This document shows, in pieces, positions 8,822 to 19,040 of a stretch of 21,294 nt of DNA. This stretch comes from Blastomyces gilchristii SLH14081 (taxonomy: Eukaryota > Ascomycota > Eurotiomycetes > Onygenales > Ajellomycetaceae). A program made the translations under genes and the position numbers. The stretch lies in assembly GCF_000003855.2 (NCBI RefSeq), contig NW_003101641.1:165994-187287 (forward strand), written 5' to 3'. A model generated the notes under the pieces. That model was not told where the DNA came from. It saw only the letters and a list, made by a program, of their open reading frames with translations, and made no database searches. The first letter of the stretch is position 1. The number at the start of each line of letters is the position of its first letter.

Positions 8822-11800
8822 AATAGAAACTCAAATTGCATTTATTCTTATCTTCAAATTATATTTGAATAAAAAGCTAATTTTATACTACTTCAGAAAC
8901 TGAATTTTGATGCTGAGTAAAAATACATTATTTCTCATTCAAGCTACTACTACTTTCTATCTCAAAAGTCTGAGATAAAGTCAAGAGTAGTAATCTATGA
9001 AAGAAAGAGATTAAGATATTAATTTAATCTAAGATTTAATATTATATCTGACTCTGATATTCTGATGAGTGATATTCTAGATAAAGAGAATGAGTTTAAT
9101 ACTATACAGCTTATAAATATGTATAATAAAAAGTTATTGAAGAAAAATAACAATATCTGAATAATTAATAAGAGAATTGTTGAACATAACTTTATTTAAG
9201 AAACTCTATAATTGTAGAAGATTTCAATACATATCATCTCTGATTAAATTCAGAATATAAAAGAGTAGTAAGAGTAAATAAACTAGTTAAATAAATCTTT
9301 GAGTATTCAATAGATCTAGTTAACAAGTCTGATCAATAAACATTCTTTAAAAAAGATATGAAATAGAAATCTATTATAGATCTAATCTTCATATTATAAA
9401 ATCTAATTGAAAAAAGACTTATAAACTGATTTATTGATTCAAATAAAATATCAGAATCAGATTATAAGATTATTCAATTTAATATTAAACAGAGTGAAAA
9501 ATAAATGAGTGAAAATCCTCTTCTCTCTAATCAGTATAACTTTGAAAAAGCTGATTAAAAAGTAGTTAAAGAAAGTATAAAACTGTTAAAATCTGAAAGA
9601 TAGAGTAAGCTATATTGAAATCTTAGTCAAGATATCTCAAATGAAATACTTAAGAATAGAGTAAAGCTTATTACTTCTATTATTCTAATAAGTGTTAGAG
9701 ATAATATTTCAAAGAAAAAGTCTTCTGAGTATTTCAAATCTTGATAAAATAAGAATATTATATCTAAAAGAAAATAATTAGCTACTATTAGAAGAGATTG
9801 AAAGAATGATATAATATCTAATTAAGTATTCAAAGCTGTCAGAAATGAATATTTTTCAAATATTAAAAGAGTTAAAACAGACTGCTGAAACAAATTTCTT
9901 AAAGAAGTATAAGAAAAAGAAGTTTTTAACACTTTTAACTATACTAAAACAAGAAGTGTAGCAAAGCTTTCAGTCTTAGAATATAAGTTTCAGAATGAAT
10001 CATATACAGCAAATTATTTTGAGAAAAAATGTCAAGCTTTTATAAGAATTGTCTTTCAAAACTCATCAGATTCAGATTCAGAGAAAGAGAGTATATCACT
10101 TTATAATTATATTAATGAAAATGACTGAGAATGATCTGAACTTATATAAGATAAACTAGAGTGAGCTATCATCTCAAGTTCAATTAAAACTGCTGTAGAG
10201 CCTGATTCAATCAATCACTTAATCATTTAAAATACATATTTGTACTTAAAGATTGAATATTTTAAACTCTTCTTCAATCTCTTGAAAAATAAGTATCATT
10301 CTGAATGCTGAAGACAAGTCAGTGAAGTGATTCTTACAAAATCTAATAGAAAAGCTTCAATTTCTAAGTTATATAAAGTAATATCTCTATTGAACTGTCT
10401 AGAAAAGATTTTAGAAAAGATAATAGCTACTTAACTATTTTTTATCAGCTCTATTAATGATTCTCTTCTATTTAGAGAATAAATAAGAGATAGAAAATAC
10501 TACTCTGCAATTGACACTGTTCTCTCAGTTATTTATAATATTTAAATAGCAAAGTATGAACATCTGATCTCAACTGCAGTTTTTATTAATATAAAAGATA
10601 CATTTAATTATATTTCAAAGTCAAAGTTAATTCAGACTTTAAAGATGTTAAAACTGTTACTTTCTCTAATAAAATGAGTTAACTATTTTATATTTAATAG
10701 AATCATATAACTATTCTTTGATGAAATAAAATACAATAAGACTGAGATAAAAATAGAAGTACTGTAAGAATCTTTAATCTTATTCATTTTATTTACAATA
10801 TACACTGCATATCTATTCAAGAATAAAGATATGAAAATAGTAAGATCTTTAAGCTGTATAAATGATCTGAGTCTAGTCTACAGTTCAAAAACAATCAAAG
10901 AGAATTTAGAAATGATTAAAAAAGAAGTAAAGAAAATCTTTATTAGAGTAGATATTAATTAAATTTAATTTAATATAAATAAAACTGAGTTAATTTATTT
11001 TTTTTCTAGATTCAATGAGAAAGAACTATACCTAACTCTTTTAAATAAAGTCATTAAACTCAGTTTGAATGTCAAATGATTAGAAGTATGATTAAACTCT
11101 CAGTTGAATTTTAAATATTATATTCAACAAAGAACTATCAAGACAGAAAGACTATTGAATAGCATAATCAGACTATTAAATACAGAGAGAGATCTATTCT
11201 TCCAGACTATGAGACAGTTATATATAGCCTGTATTATCTCAGTAGCTGATTATGAAGTTCAAGTTTGATGAAATAATCAAGAAGATTTCACTCAACTCTT
11301 TCAAAGTCTGTAAAACAGAGCTTTGAGAAGAATTCTAAGAGTATTTAAATCATCTTCTATTAAAGTAATGAAAATTGAAGCTTCAATTCACTCTTCTACT
11401 ATTAGATTTAAAAAGACCTGTATGATCTATACTCTGAGAGTTATAAAGATAAGCTTAAATTATATAATTAGAGAAAGAGTCTCTTCTTCATTTTCATCAA
11501 TTAACTCAGAAAATGAACTGAATTGAAATAGATTTCTTGATTAAAATGAAAATAATTCTTTAAAGAAAATATTCTCTCAATTATATAGACTATACTTACT
11601 GATTAAAAATTAATTTTCTTTATTAAATATTGAAAAAGTTGATCATGAGAAGATATCTCTTCAAAGAGAAAAGCTTGAATCTCTTATAGACTTGTAAATA
11701 AGTGAACTATCTAAAGAGTGAGAATATGAATAGTATTTGAAGAGAATCTCTATAATTAATATAAAAGACTCTATTCTGATTTATTCAGATGACTCAAAAA

Positions 11801-12707
11801 TGAGAATTTGAATAGAGTAGATATAGATATTACTTATATTGCAGATAATATTAATTTTATCTCAGATTTCTAAAATTTAGGCTGTGAATCTGAAGTCTTT
11901 CATACTGAACTATTTATAGTAGTGAATTCTTTCACACTTATTACAATAAAATCTTATAAAAGACGAAATAGTTTGAAAGAGATATAAATATTCTCTGATA
12001 GTCAAGCTGCTTTAAAAAGACTTAGAAATAGTCAGATTCATAATGATCAAATGAATCTTAAACTGATTTTAAACTCTGTTTTAAAAATTTAAAAGAGAAG
12101 AATATCAAAACTGATAATTTATCTACACTGAGTTCCTGCTCAAATAAATATTTATAACAATTAATTGACTGATTCAGCTGTAAAAAAGAGTTCAGAATTA
12201 AGCAGATCTATTCAAAAAATAGTGTTCTAATCTTTTCTAAAGAGAAAGATAAAAGAATCTTATTTAGATAAGTGAAATGAAAACTGACAGAAATAAAAGA
12301 AAAGTATACATTATTCAAGATTTGAAATAAACCTCAAGTGAAACTCTTGTTCAATCAAATATAAAAAGAAAATATTCTCATCTATAATTCAGCTGAAACT
12401 GAAATATGATTATTTTAAATCTTATGTAGAAAGATTTGATGATAGATTTGATTTAATAGAATACTCATTCTGCAATGCAAATCAAGATCCTGAGTATATT
12501 ATAATACACTGTGTATTATACAATAGTCTCAAAGTCAGATTGAAAGAGAAGTATGATCTAAATCAATTAAATATGAGATTCTTATTCTCAACTGAGACAG
12601 GAATTAAATACTTAATAAACTTTCTATTAGAAACTCAAGCAGCTATAAGAAAATAACTAAATTCAGATATATCTGAATATGAAGAGAAGACAATTGATCA
12701 GATATAG
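8822..12707 (+). pseudogene. LINE ORF2: endonuclease, RT, RNase H, Cys motif
   Basis: The element's enzyme, in pieces. APE-type endonuclease: FILLQ at 8882 (expected QEPW block), SRVVIYERK near 8985, VEDFNTYH from 9214 (expected GDFN), SESDYKII near 9450 (expected SDH). RT: VISLLNCLEKILEKIIAT near 10380 (the 'SLLNCLGKVLEKII' block) and catalytic CIND at 10855-10866 where YVDD is expected. RNase H: IYSDDSKM near 11780, VFHTELF near 11910, FSDSQAALKRL at about 11994, then HTGAVPAQ-type at 12125. Cys motif SFCNAN near 12470. The frame is congruent to 2 at the start, 1 from endonuclease to RNase H start, and 0 afterwards, so there are at least two net indels. It ends at TAG 12705-12707. The start codon is uncertain. 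The catalytic residues GDFN, SDH and YVDD are all changed; it is inactive. Confidence 0.88.
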
Positions 12708-13060
12708 TCTGTTAAAACAGTTATATACTATCTTTTAATAATTTATTTTATTATAGTCTCTCTTTACTTTACTTTTTCTTTTCTATTCTTTTCTACCTAT
12801 CTATTTAATATGTCTATCTTTAAGACTATATTCTCTTTTCTTTTGTCATGATATTGTCAAATGATTTCAAAGTATCAGAAGATGTTAAAATACTGTAATT
12901 TGTAAATAGTTTTTATATTCTGAGCTGGAATTTTCTGATTTTGTATATCTGAAATTGATAAATATATAATAATTGACTTTGTAGATATAGGAAAAACCCT
13001 GAGAACTAAAAGTTCTCAGGTAGATGTCATAGTCTCTGACTGTATACATCTATAATTGAA

Positions 13061-13061
<1 letters not shown>
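12708..13061 (+). other. LINE 3' UTR
   Basis: There is no coding sequence between the ORF2 stop and the tail. It matches 4353-4706 inverted. It contains a pyrimidine-rich, microsatellite-like stretch (about 12757-12845) and the hairpin at 12998-13020. It ends TATAATTGAAGAA before the AAT repeat. Confidence 0.8.
12998..13020. repeat. perfect 10-bp stem hairpin in the LINE 3' UTR (long copy)
   Basis: CCTGAGAACT, AAA loop, AGTTCTCAGG. The stem is identical to the one at 4396-4418 although the flanks of both copies have many substitutions. On the element strand the loop is AAA here but TTT in the truncated copy. Confidence 0.85.
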
Positions 13062-13101
<40 letters not shown>

Positions 13102-13102
13102 T
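13062..13102 (+). repeat. (AAT)n tail of the LINE
   Basis: About 13 uninterrupted AAT units end the element. Simple-repeat 3' tails of this type are usual in non-poly(A) LINEs. Confidence 0.92.
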
Positions 13103-13437
13103 GATGCTTGTTATGAAAATAAGAGATTATCATCAGAAACACATACAATGTGATAGATGAACAGAGAGAAGATATTGAACAGAAGAAGAGAAAGAAATTA
13201 TGTATAAGATAATAATGTTAGATAATGATAATGATGAAGAAGATGATTGAAGAATAAAAAAAGTTAGTGAATAAGATAATGTAATATAGTGAATGTTTCT
13301 TTGTAAGAGAGTAAGTAAGATACTAGCCAGATCAGAGATAGACTGTATAATTATAAACACTAGCAGCATGCTAATTCACATGAAGCTAGAGCTTACATCA
13401 TGATTATATAAGCATGACTGAATATGATGAGAGAGAA
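13103..13437. other. unassigned spacer, with a weak R3-like segment
   Basis: No gene is recognised. There is a purine-rich stretch with GATAATGATGA-type repeats (about 13210-13260). At about 13372-13437 the sequence TCACATGAAGCTAGAGCTTA resembles R3 (17937 onward), mostly through transitions, but the alignment fades after about 45 bases, so I treat it as a possible decayed R3. An open minus-strand frame here is low-complexity Leu/Ser/Ile and probably not a gene. Confidence 0.4.
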
Positions 13438-13603
13438 TATGATTCAGAAGAACATATAACTGTCTGATAATAACACAGTCACTTTCAAACACACTTACAA
13501 ATGTAAAGAGGCTCTAACGGCCACTAATTAATTTAGGTAATGTATATAAGAAGCCGGCGTACGCCTGTAATCGTACGCTAGCTCAAGCAACCTTTGAATC
13601 ACA
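13438..13603. repeat. R2 repeat, copy 1 (166 bp)
   Basis: This is the same length as 19184-19349 and aligns end to end. It keeps CpG at GCCGGCGTACGCC, but its left half has G/C changed to A/T compared with copy 2 (TATGATTCAGAAG against TGTGGTTCGGAAG). The ends form imperfect inverted repeats (TGTGRTTCRRARG pattern). Its right edge abuts the copia RT coding sequence. It could be a small MITE, or the head of a minus-strand SINE together with R3. Confidence 0.82.
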
Positions 13604-14289
13604 TATAGATATTACTGAAGTCAATATCTTTTTATTGATAAAAGTCTTGAACAACTTATCTTACTTTGTAGAATATAATATTATTATTTGCATTCATTTT
13701 AATATAATAAACTCAGCAGCTGTTAAGAACTCAGGTTTTAACATTCAGCTTGTTCACTATTTTAAATATTTTATACTTAGCTGCAGAGTTAAGCTTCTTT
13801 TTCACTGCAGCTGCTCAAGCTTTCTTCTATGAGTATTTAACTATCTCTTTGTATATTTGTGAAACTTTAATCTCTGCAATAGTCTCAGAGCTCTGACACA
13901 CAATGCAGATCTTGAATGTGTAATAGAGTTGAAATTCAATATTACTGAATATCTTCAGAGTAATAAGATTGAAAGTTGTAGTATTTTTCTAAGACTTTCT
14001 ACATCTTTTCAGAGTTGTAGATAACTTCTTACTAACTTTCTTTCAGAGATGTCTAACTTTACAGTCTGTAACAGTGACAGTGAACAGAAGAGTAATATTT
14101 TTCAGAGATGTATTTACAGAGAGAAATGTATTCTGTAGAGATGCAGATTCAGACAGTTGATCAGTTTTTAACTGATTTCTGTCTAAGAATTCAGTTACAG
14201 CTAATACATGAAAAATCTTAACTGTATTATGATTGTCAAGTACAGAGTCTACAAGGCATAGCAGTGTAGCATTCCCATTGAATTTCACA
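13604..14289 (-). pseudogene. copia linker and N-terminus of RT
   Basis: An open stretch of 81 codons (14043-14288) is Thr/Ser/Leu-rich linker without a domain. Further on, QIYKEIVKYS, then KKLNSAAKYKIFKIVNKLNV and VYYIKMNANNNIIFYKVR (about 13620-13850), match the start of the copia-type RT ('WxxAMxxELxxLxxNxTWxLV ... KWVYKIKxNxDGxIxRYKARWVA'). Coding similarity ends at DIDFSNIYM, exactly where R2 begins. The catalytic YxDD part is absent from the window. Confidence 0.75.
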
Positions 14290-15190
14290 CTGCTGAATAT
14301 AATAACTTCATTTTCTGAGAAGCTTTATATTCTATATATTATCTCACTGTAGTATTCAATTAGAATCATTTATTTACTATATTTAGTGAACTTACTATGT
14401 TCTTTATATAAACCTTCTTTTAATATGTAGACAGGTGACTCTACTATCTGTAAGTTCTTAATATACAGATACAGTTTGTCTTCTTAAGCTTTATATAAGA
14501 TACGTGAGGTTCTGTTCTTAAGTTGAACAGTGTCTGAAAATAGAGGTGTGCTTATGAGAGCTATATTAGTGTATATTATCACTGTAAAGACAGTCTCTGC
14601 TCATAGAATGACAAAGAGGCCTGCTTGAATTATTATAGCATAAGCCTTTGAGATTACAGTTTGAATAAAGTGTTCTATTATATGATCTTAGTTAAGAGTG
14701 TACAGCTTTATTAATTTTCATTTCATACTGAATTCTGTAAGAACTGCTTGTATTCACTGATCACTTATTTCTATAATCTTATCAGAACATGTGTAAGTCA
14801 CTCTACTATCTTAAGTTTAAAGATGTTTCAGATAAAAGTCTATAATATTCAGTAGCTGATCTTTGTTCTTTAAGAAGTAGACAGTTTTATAATGTGTGAC
14901 ATCATTCACTATGAGAAACAGATATTTATAGTCTTGTAAAAAAGAGAAGAAATCATTTAAAGTACTGAAGAATTCACTGTTATCAGTAATGTCAAAGTGT
15001 AGATGAATATCACATGAGCTGACTCTAGTTATAAAGACTTATAATATCTTCTTCTTAGCTTTTGTAAGATTGCAGATCTCATAGAATAGCATTTCAGAGC
15101 CTTTCTTAATTATAATGTCAGAGATAAAATCTTTTATCAGTTATTAAATGTCAGTGACATTCAGATGATCAAGACATACATATCATATAA
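14290..15190 (-). pseudogene. copia integrase (GAG-pre-integrase, core, C-terminal block)
   Basis: GAG-pre-integrase: DHLNVTDI, then KKGSEMLFYEICNLTKAKKK (about 15045-15165), matching 'H-LGHLN ... C-x-x-C-x-x-AK'. Core: YLFLIVNDVTHYKTVYFLKN (about 14865-14925) has the first catalytic Asp; GLFVIL-stop-AETVFTVIIYTN (about 14560-14620) matches 'GLPxxLWAEAVxTAxYxxN'. C-terminal: CPVYVLKEG-like then KEHSKFTKYSK and IEYYSEIIYRI (about 14325-14425), the 'KFxxRSKKGxLIGYxxxxxYRV' block of fungal copia elements. The second Asp and the Glu of the triad cannot be recognised. It would insert element cDNA; here it is inactive. Confidence 0.82.
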
Positions 15191-15700
15191 ACAGAAGATT
15201 AATGTAATTTGAGACAGTCTTTACAACTGCAGTAAGAGTAGTCTCTCAGATCTTATAAATAAGATAGATACAGTGATTACTTATTACTATATAGAATCTT
15301 TAATTATTCTTATTAATTATTTTAAATTCAATTATTTAATGATTCTTATTATAAAGAACTTTAAAATCAAAGCTCTCATTAACAGGTTAGCTGAATCTCA
15401 AGAGATTGTAAGATGCTCTTAGTATATAGCAGATGTTAAAGAAGATTAAGTTCTATTTTATTAATATAAATACAAGCTTCTTTCATATCTGTAGAAGTAA
15501 TCAACTCATTATTTATTTCTTCTACTGACTCAAGATCTTTCTTATTGATGAGAGTATATATGTATTTAAACACACTCTTATTGAATGACATAGTGTAGAA
15601 GACTGCAGTGTCTAGATATTATAGAGAGTCTCTACATATTATTAACAAAGTCTTCTCACTTATTATAGACAGGTCTTTTGCAGTTTCTGCAAAGCTGTCA
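15190..15700 (-). pseudogene. copia protease region
   Basis: A frame congruent to 1 gives YLDTAVFYTMSFNKSVF at about 15575-15623, matching the copia protease signature 'WYLDSGASxHMT', with Asp-Thr-Ala in place of Asp-Ser/Thr-Gly. The Trp before YLD is a stop. Downstream, the text to 15190 is too broken to assign. Confidence 0.65.
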
Positions 15701-15899
15701 TTCTTCACTTTTTTCTCAGAGACTACATACTTTTGTATGTAATATTCAATGCTGAAGTAGTTGATATTTTATTATTTCTGTAATGAAGTCTTTCAATTCT
15801 TGTAGTAGCAGACTGTTTCAGTATATTCTCAGTAACTGTAATACTTACATTTGAGATCTGAATCAAATGTATCTTTTCATCAGATGTAGAGAGTGTTTT

Positions 15900-16948
15900 C
15901 TCTTCAATTATCTATAGACTACTGTTTCTTGAGCTTGTCTGCTTCTTTAATCTTTTCAGTATTCTTATTCTTGTTCTTGTTCTTTTTCTTTTTCTTTTCA
16001 GCTTCTTTTACTAATATTTTTTTTATTATCATTTGATCTGATGACTGTCTTGTAGTGAATAAGATTATCAATGAGATTATCAAGATCAATCTCAGAAACA
16101 GATGTCTTTGAAATTTCTTAATATAGATTTTTAAGATAGGTTTGAATAAATATTTGTATCTAAGTCTTCAGATTATGAATAAATCATTAAGTGAGAAAGT
16201 CTTTGAATATTGATTAGTTATGAGTGTTAATTTCATTTATTATTATCTGTCAGTGCTTTGTATATAGTGTAATATCATTATTATAATCAGTGATTGTCAT
16301 AGTGATGATTTTATTATATAATTTAAATTAGAGATCTGCTCCGTGCATTTAATATTTCAATTCAACTGCTTATCATAGTGTGACTGAGTATCTCATCTTA
16401 ATAATACTGTAATTATCAACTTGATTCAGTTTTAATTGAATGAGTATTTACAGCTCTGTTTTTATTGAGCTTTATATATACTCTTATAATCTATCTTCTT
16501 TATAGTGCTAGATCTTCAAATCTTTACCTGTTAGTTGAGAATCAGAGAAAAGCTCTTCATCTGTAAGAACGTGAGACGTGTCAATTAAAATCACTTATGA
16601 TTTAATTTCACAGTATCAGATGATAATCATGATATAGCCTTTCAGCTCTGAGAGCTTTGTGATAATATTCATTTCAATGTAACTGTAATCATTCTTGAAT
16701 TTATGAAACTTATCTGTTTTAATAACTAAATTCACAGCTGTAGTAAGATTGGAATTTATTCTCTGTTTTTGTAGTTATTACTTATAGGTGATTTTTATTA
16801 CATCTATCTCAAAGAATTCTCCCTTCTGTAAACAAGTAAAGTATATTATCATTTCAGTGATTTCATCAGTGAGACTATCTTGAGTGAGTATAGAGTGTTC
16901 TATTGAGAAGAGATCTTCTTCTCCTCTTATATCATAATCTGTATTCAT
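15900..16948 (-). pseudogene. copia gag
   Basis: The likely start is the ATG whose complement is 16946-16948, reading MNTDYDIRGEEDLFS. The same frame later gives MTITDYNNDITLYTKH (about 16253-16300) and DLDNLIDNLIHYKTVI (about 16060), spacing typical of the alpha-helical copia gag domain ('FxxLxMxxxxSVxEYxxxxxxL...'). The C-terminus is Lys/Asn-rich (EAEKKKKKNKNKNKN, about 15960-16005). It would form the virus-like particle around element RNA. No intact zinc knuckle was seen. Confidence 0.6.
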
Positions 16949-17000
16949 TTTAATTCATATCTTCTAAGCTGTCTGAGATGGTAATTGCGGCTCAAGCAGC

Positions 17001-17540
17001 TCTCATTTAGAGATATTGTGTGTATATATTAACTGTGTTAGATATCTTCTACTTCTAGTGATCAGTACAGATTCAAGTGAGAGAGTGTTATCTTTAACAG
17101 TGAAGCTGCTTAAAGAGGTATATTTGCTGTCTACACTTCTATTCATATGAGAATGCAGAGATTGCTTATGAAGTTGTTATAAAAGTCTGTAGCAGATTGA
17201 TTAATTTCAAAATCAACAGAGTTCTTTTTAATTTATGATGAGCAGTTACAGAATCTCTAATACAGTATTTTAAAATGTAATTAGATCTTCAAGTTAAGCA
17301 TGAAGCATAAGAATTTGATTTTTAAAGAATTAGCAAATTCTTATACATAAGAAGAGACATAATCTAATGAAAGTGATTTGTAGAGTAGTTGATTATATTG
17401 TTAAGATCTAGCTATTTTGCGGCCTTTTATGTATAATAAGTATTTTACTGAGTGATCAGTGAACATCTTACTTATGCAGAAGTAATCAGTCTGTAAAGAG
17501 AATCTGATATAACTACTGATAAAAATCATTGAATATAATA
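17001..17540. other. probable copia 5' UTR/LTR area, not resolved
   Basis: By position this should hold the copia leader and 5' LTR on the minus strand. I found neither clear LTR ends nor a primer-binding site. A single GCGGCC (17418-17423) stands out in an otherwise CpG-free stretch. Confidence 0.3.
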
Positions 17541-17903
17541 TTAAACTTATAAATATTTACAATTTTAATGAAAAAGAATTTCTATTAAAACTTATTCATA
17601 TTTTTAAATATATTATATTAATTACTTCACTCAAATCAGATTATATAATAAAGACTAGTCAGAATAATAGTTAAAAATTCATAATATTACTTATTTTAAT
17701 TTATATAAATAAAACTTCACTTTCATCTACTCTCATATATTAAGAAAAATCAAGAAATATATAAGATATTTGACTGAAAAATTTTGATAGTGAAAAGAAT
17801 CAGATTTACTTTATTATTTTAAAAAGTGAATAAAGTAATAATGAATATAAATTAATATAATTAAAACAAATCTTTGAATCTCTTATAAAAAAAAAGCAAA
17901 GTG
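17541..17903. other. AT-rich spacer without recognisable features
   Basis: This is very AT-rich sequence with few G or C. No ORF, repeat boundary or motif could be supported. Confidence 0.5.
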
Positions 17904-18035
17904 TTATTAATATTATTATTATTTCTTCACTATACTCATATGCAAGCGGAGCTTATGATGAGTTCTTGCGTGATGTTAAATACAGGTCAAGTATTGAAGG
18001 AAATACAGGTGTTGAGACTATGTCAAGATAACAAG
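17904..18035 (-). mobile_element. R3 repeat, copy 1 (interrupted by R1)
   Basis: It aligns with 19041-19183, with differences mostly C/T and G/A. It keeps CpG (GCAAGCGGAGC, TTGCGTGATG) that are GTAAGTAAAGC and TTATATAATG in copy 2. On the minus strand it ends in an AAT-type tail (TTATTAATATTATTATTATT on the + strand), preceded by TATAGTGAAGAA, which is why I orient it minus. R1 is inserted at 18036; R3 continues at 18542-18556 and then similarity ends. Confidence 0.75.
18028..18035. repeat. 8-bp target-site duplication, left (R1 copy 2)
   Basis: ATAACAAG is repeated at 18542-18549. The uninterrupted R3 copy 2 has ATAATAAG once at the corresponding place, followed by AATATAG as in AACATAG here. 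Confidence 0.88.
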
Positions 18036-18541
18036 TATACTGACCGTGTAACCGTGTCTGAAATCAGGACCAGAATATTTAATAGTCTTATTATCAATTT
18101 GACTGATCTTATTACATAGTTTTAAGATTAAATAGTAGTCTTATACTATCTTAGTAAGACTTACTATCTACTCTTATTACATTTCTTAAATAAGATTATG
18201 ATTTTCACTTTTCAATTTAAATTATTTTTATTACTTTAAATAACTTTAAATCTTATTTAAGTATTATCAAAAAGTGTTACTTTTTAAAAAATTAAAAATA
18301 TTCTAAAAAAAAACTTAAAATGTCTAAAAATAGTAACTTTATGTTACAAATGAAATTAAATGAGATTAAATAAGACTACTTTCTTATTTTTTCCAAGTCA
18401 TGATCTCATTTTGAGATATAATATATAGTCACTTTGTATCTTTTTTTAATAATTAGTCTCAGCAGAATTCACATTAAGAAATGTATAAGACTAGATCAAA
18501 TGAAACTAAATGTGAAATTCATGATCCGGGCAGCTAGTCTA
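18036..18541 (+). mobile_element. R1 short element, copy 2 (506 bp, more mutated)
   Basis: It aligns end to end with 6209-6713. It begins TATACTGACC and ends GCTAGTCTA. An 8-bp target duplication (ATAACAAG) and insertion into R3 prove mobility. The 8-bp duplication and short imperfect terminal repeats suggest a hAT-type MITE mobilised by an unseen transposase; the superfamily is inference. Compared with copy 1, many TCA have become TTA and CTG have become CTA (for example 18137-18170 against 6310-6345). Confidence 0.85.
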
Positions 18542-18549
18542 ATAACAAG
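18542..18549. repeat. 8-bp target-site duplication, right (R1 copy 2)
   Basis: This is the second copy of ATAACAAG; R3 sequence resumes with it. Confidence 0.88.
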
Positions 18550-18556
18550 AACATAG

Positions 18557-19040
18557 AAAAATACAAAGAAGTGACAATTAAATACATATAATAATAACTT
18601 CTCAGCTCAGAAACATAGAGTGATTTATTAAAGCAATTTATACACCTCTGTATTTATTAGAAAGCTGAGGTGCTTGAGTTCCAGATTTAATGTATTCTCT
18701 GCAGGTTTCAAAACCGCGCGCCTTGATTTCCCATGTCAAGATGCTACTGAGTGGCCGCATTAACTATTCAGTCACCGGGGAAAAAGCAGAGTGTGAATAT
18801 AAACTGTTTATATTAAATAATTACTTTTTCTATATTAATATAATATTTATTAATTATACAGATTATTATCAGATTCTATTTATTATCTTTTCTCTTTATT
18901 TTACACACTGATTACAGTTATTAAATATTGAAATATTTGAATTATTGAGTAAATCATACTTCAATTAACTGAATGAATAAATGAGAACTGAAATGAAATT
19001 CATACATATTATAAAAAAGTCTTTTTAATAGTTATTTATT
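18557..19040. other. unassigned spacer with a CpG-bearing relic
   Basis: Positions 18700-18785 contain GGTTTCAAAACCGCGCGCC and CACCGGGG, a base composition unlike the flanks. The 73-codon open frame across it (18690-18911) has an ordinary N-terminal half and an Ile/Tyr/Phe tail from AT-rich sequence; I do not recognise a protein and do not call a gene. It may be single-copy sequence that escaped repeat-targeted mutation. Confidence 0.4.

Larger units (their letters stand above)
6722..13102 (+). mobile_element. near full-length LINE (Tad-like), degenerate
   Basis: This is a non-LTR retrotransposon of about 6.4 kb: 5' UTR, ORF1, ORF2 (endonuclease, RT, RNase H, Cys motif), a 3' UTR with hairpin, and an (AAT)n tail. 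The domain order fits the Tad/I/jockey-like LINEs of filamentous fungi; the clade name is inferred. Its last 1.17 kb is the inverted counterpart of 4342-5485. The exact 5' end is unknown because R1 ends at 6713 and I found no target duplication. ORF1 has no net frameshift; ORF2 has at least two. It is too mutated to be active. Confidence 0.9.
11930..13102 (+). repeat. inverted counterpart of 4342-5485
   Basis: The last 1.17 kb of the + strand LINE is the inverted repeat of the minus-strand copy, with about 6.4 kb between the inner edges. Comparing the two gives a direct record of the mutations: for example the TGG in HWVP at 5283 is TGA here at about 12128. Confidence 0.9.
13604..17000 (-). 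mobile_element. Ty1/copia retrotransposon remnant
   Basis: Read on the minus strand from about 17000 downward, it holds gag, protease, a GAG-pre-integrase block, the integrase core and the first part of RT, which is the copia order (integrase before RT). It stops at R2 (13603); the rest of RT, RNase H and the 3' LTR are not found to the left. Frames are congruent to 2 in gag, 1 in protease and 0 from GAG-pre-integrase to RT, so at least two net indels have occurred. LTRs were not identified. The right boundary is approximate. Confidence 0.85.

Noticed and set aside
6714..13130. Target duplication of the long LINE copy
   Set aside because: Sequence after the tail (ATGATGCTTGTT) has no convincing counterpart near 6100-7000.
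13133..13369. 78-codon minus-strand open frame
   Set aside because: It is low-complexity Leu/Ser/Ile opposite a purine-rich GATAATGATGA stretch; no domain.
13551..13585. GCCTGTAATC in R2 resembles the SRP/Alu RNA domain
   Set aside because: The match is about 12 bases and lies in the orientation opposite to the proposed SINE reading; no wider alignment or second structural element was found, so chance is likely.
18690..18911. 73-codon + strand open frame
   Set aside because: Its second half is AT-driven Ile/Tyr/Phe; there is no recognisable domain, and the open length is not notable here.
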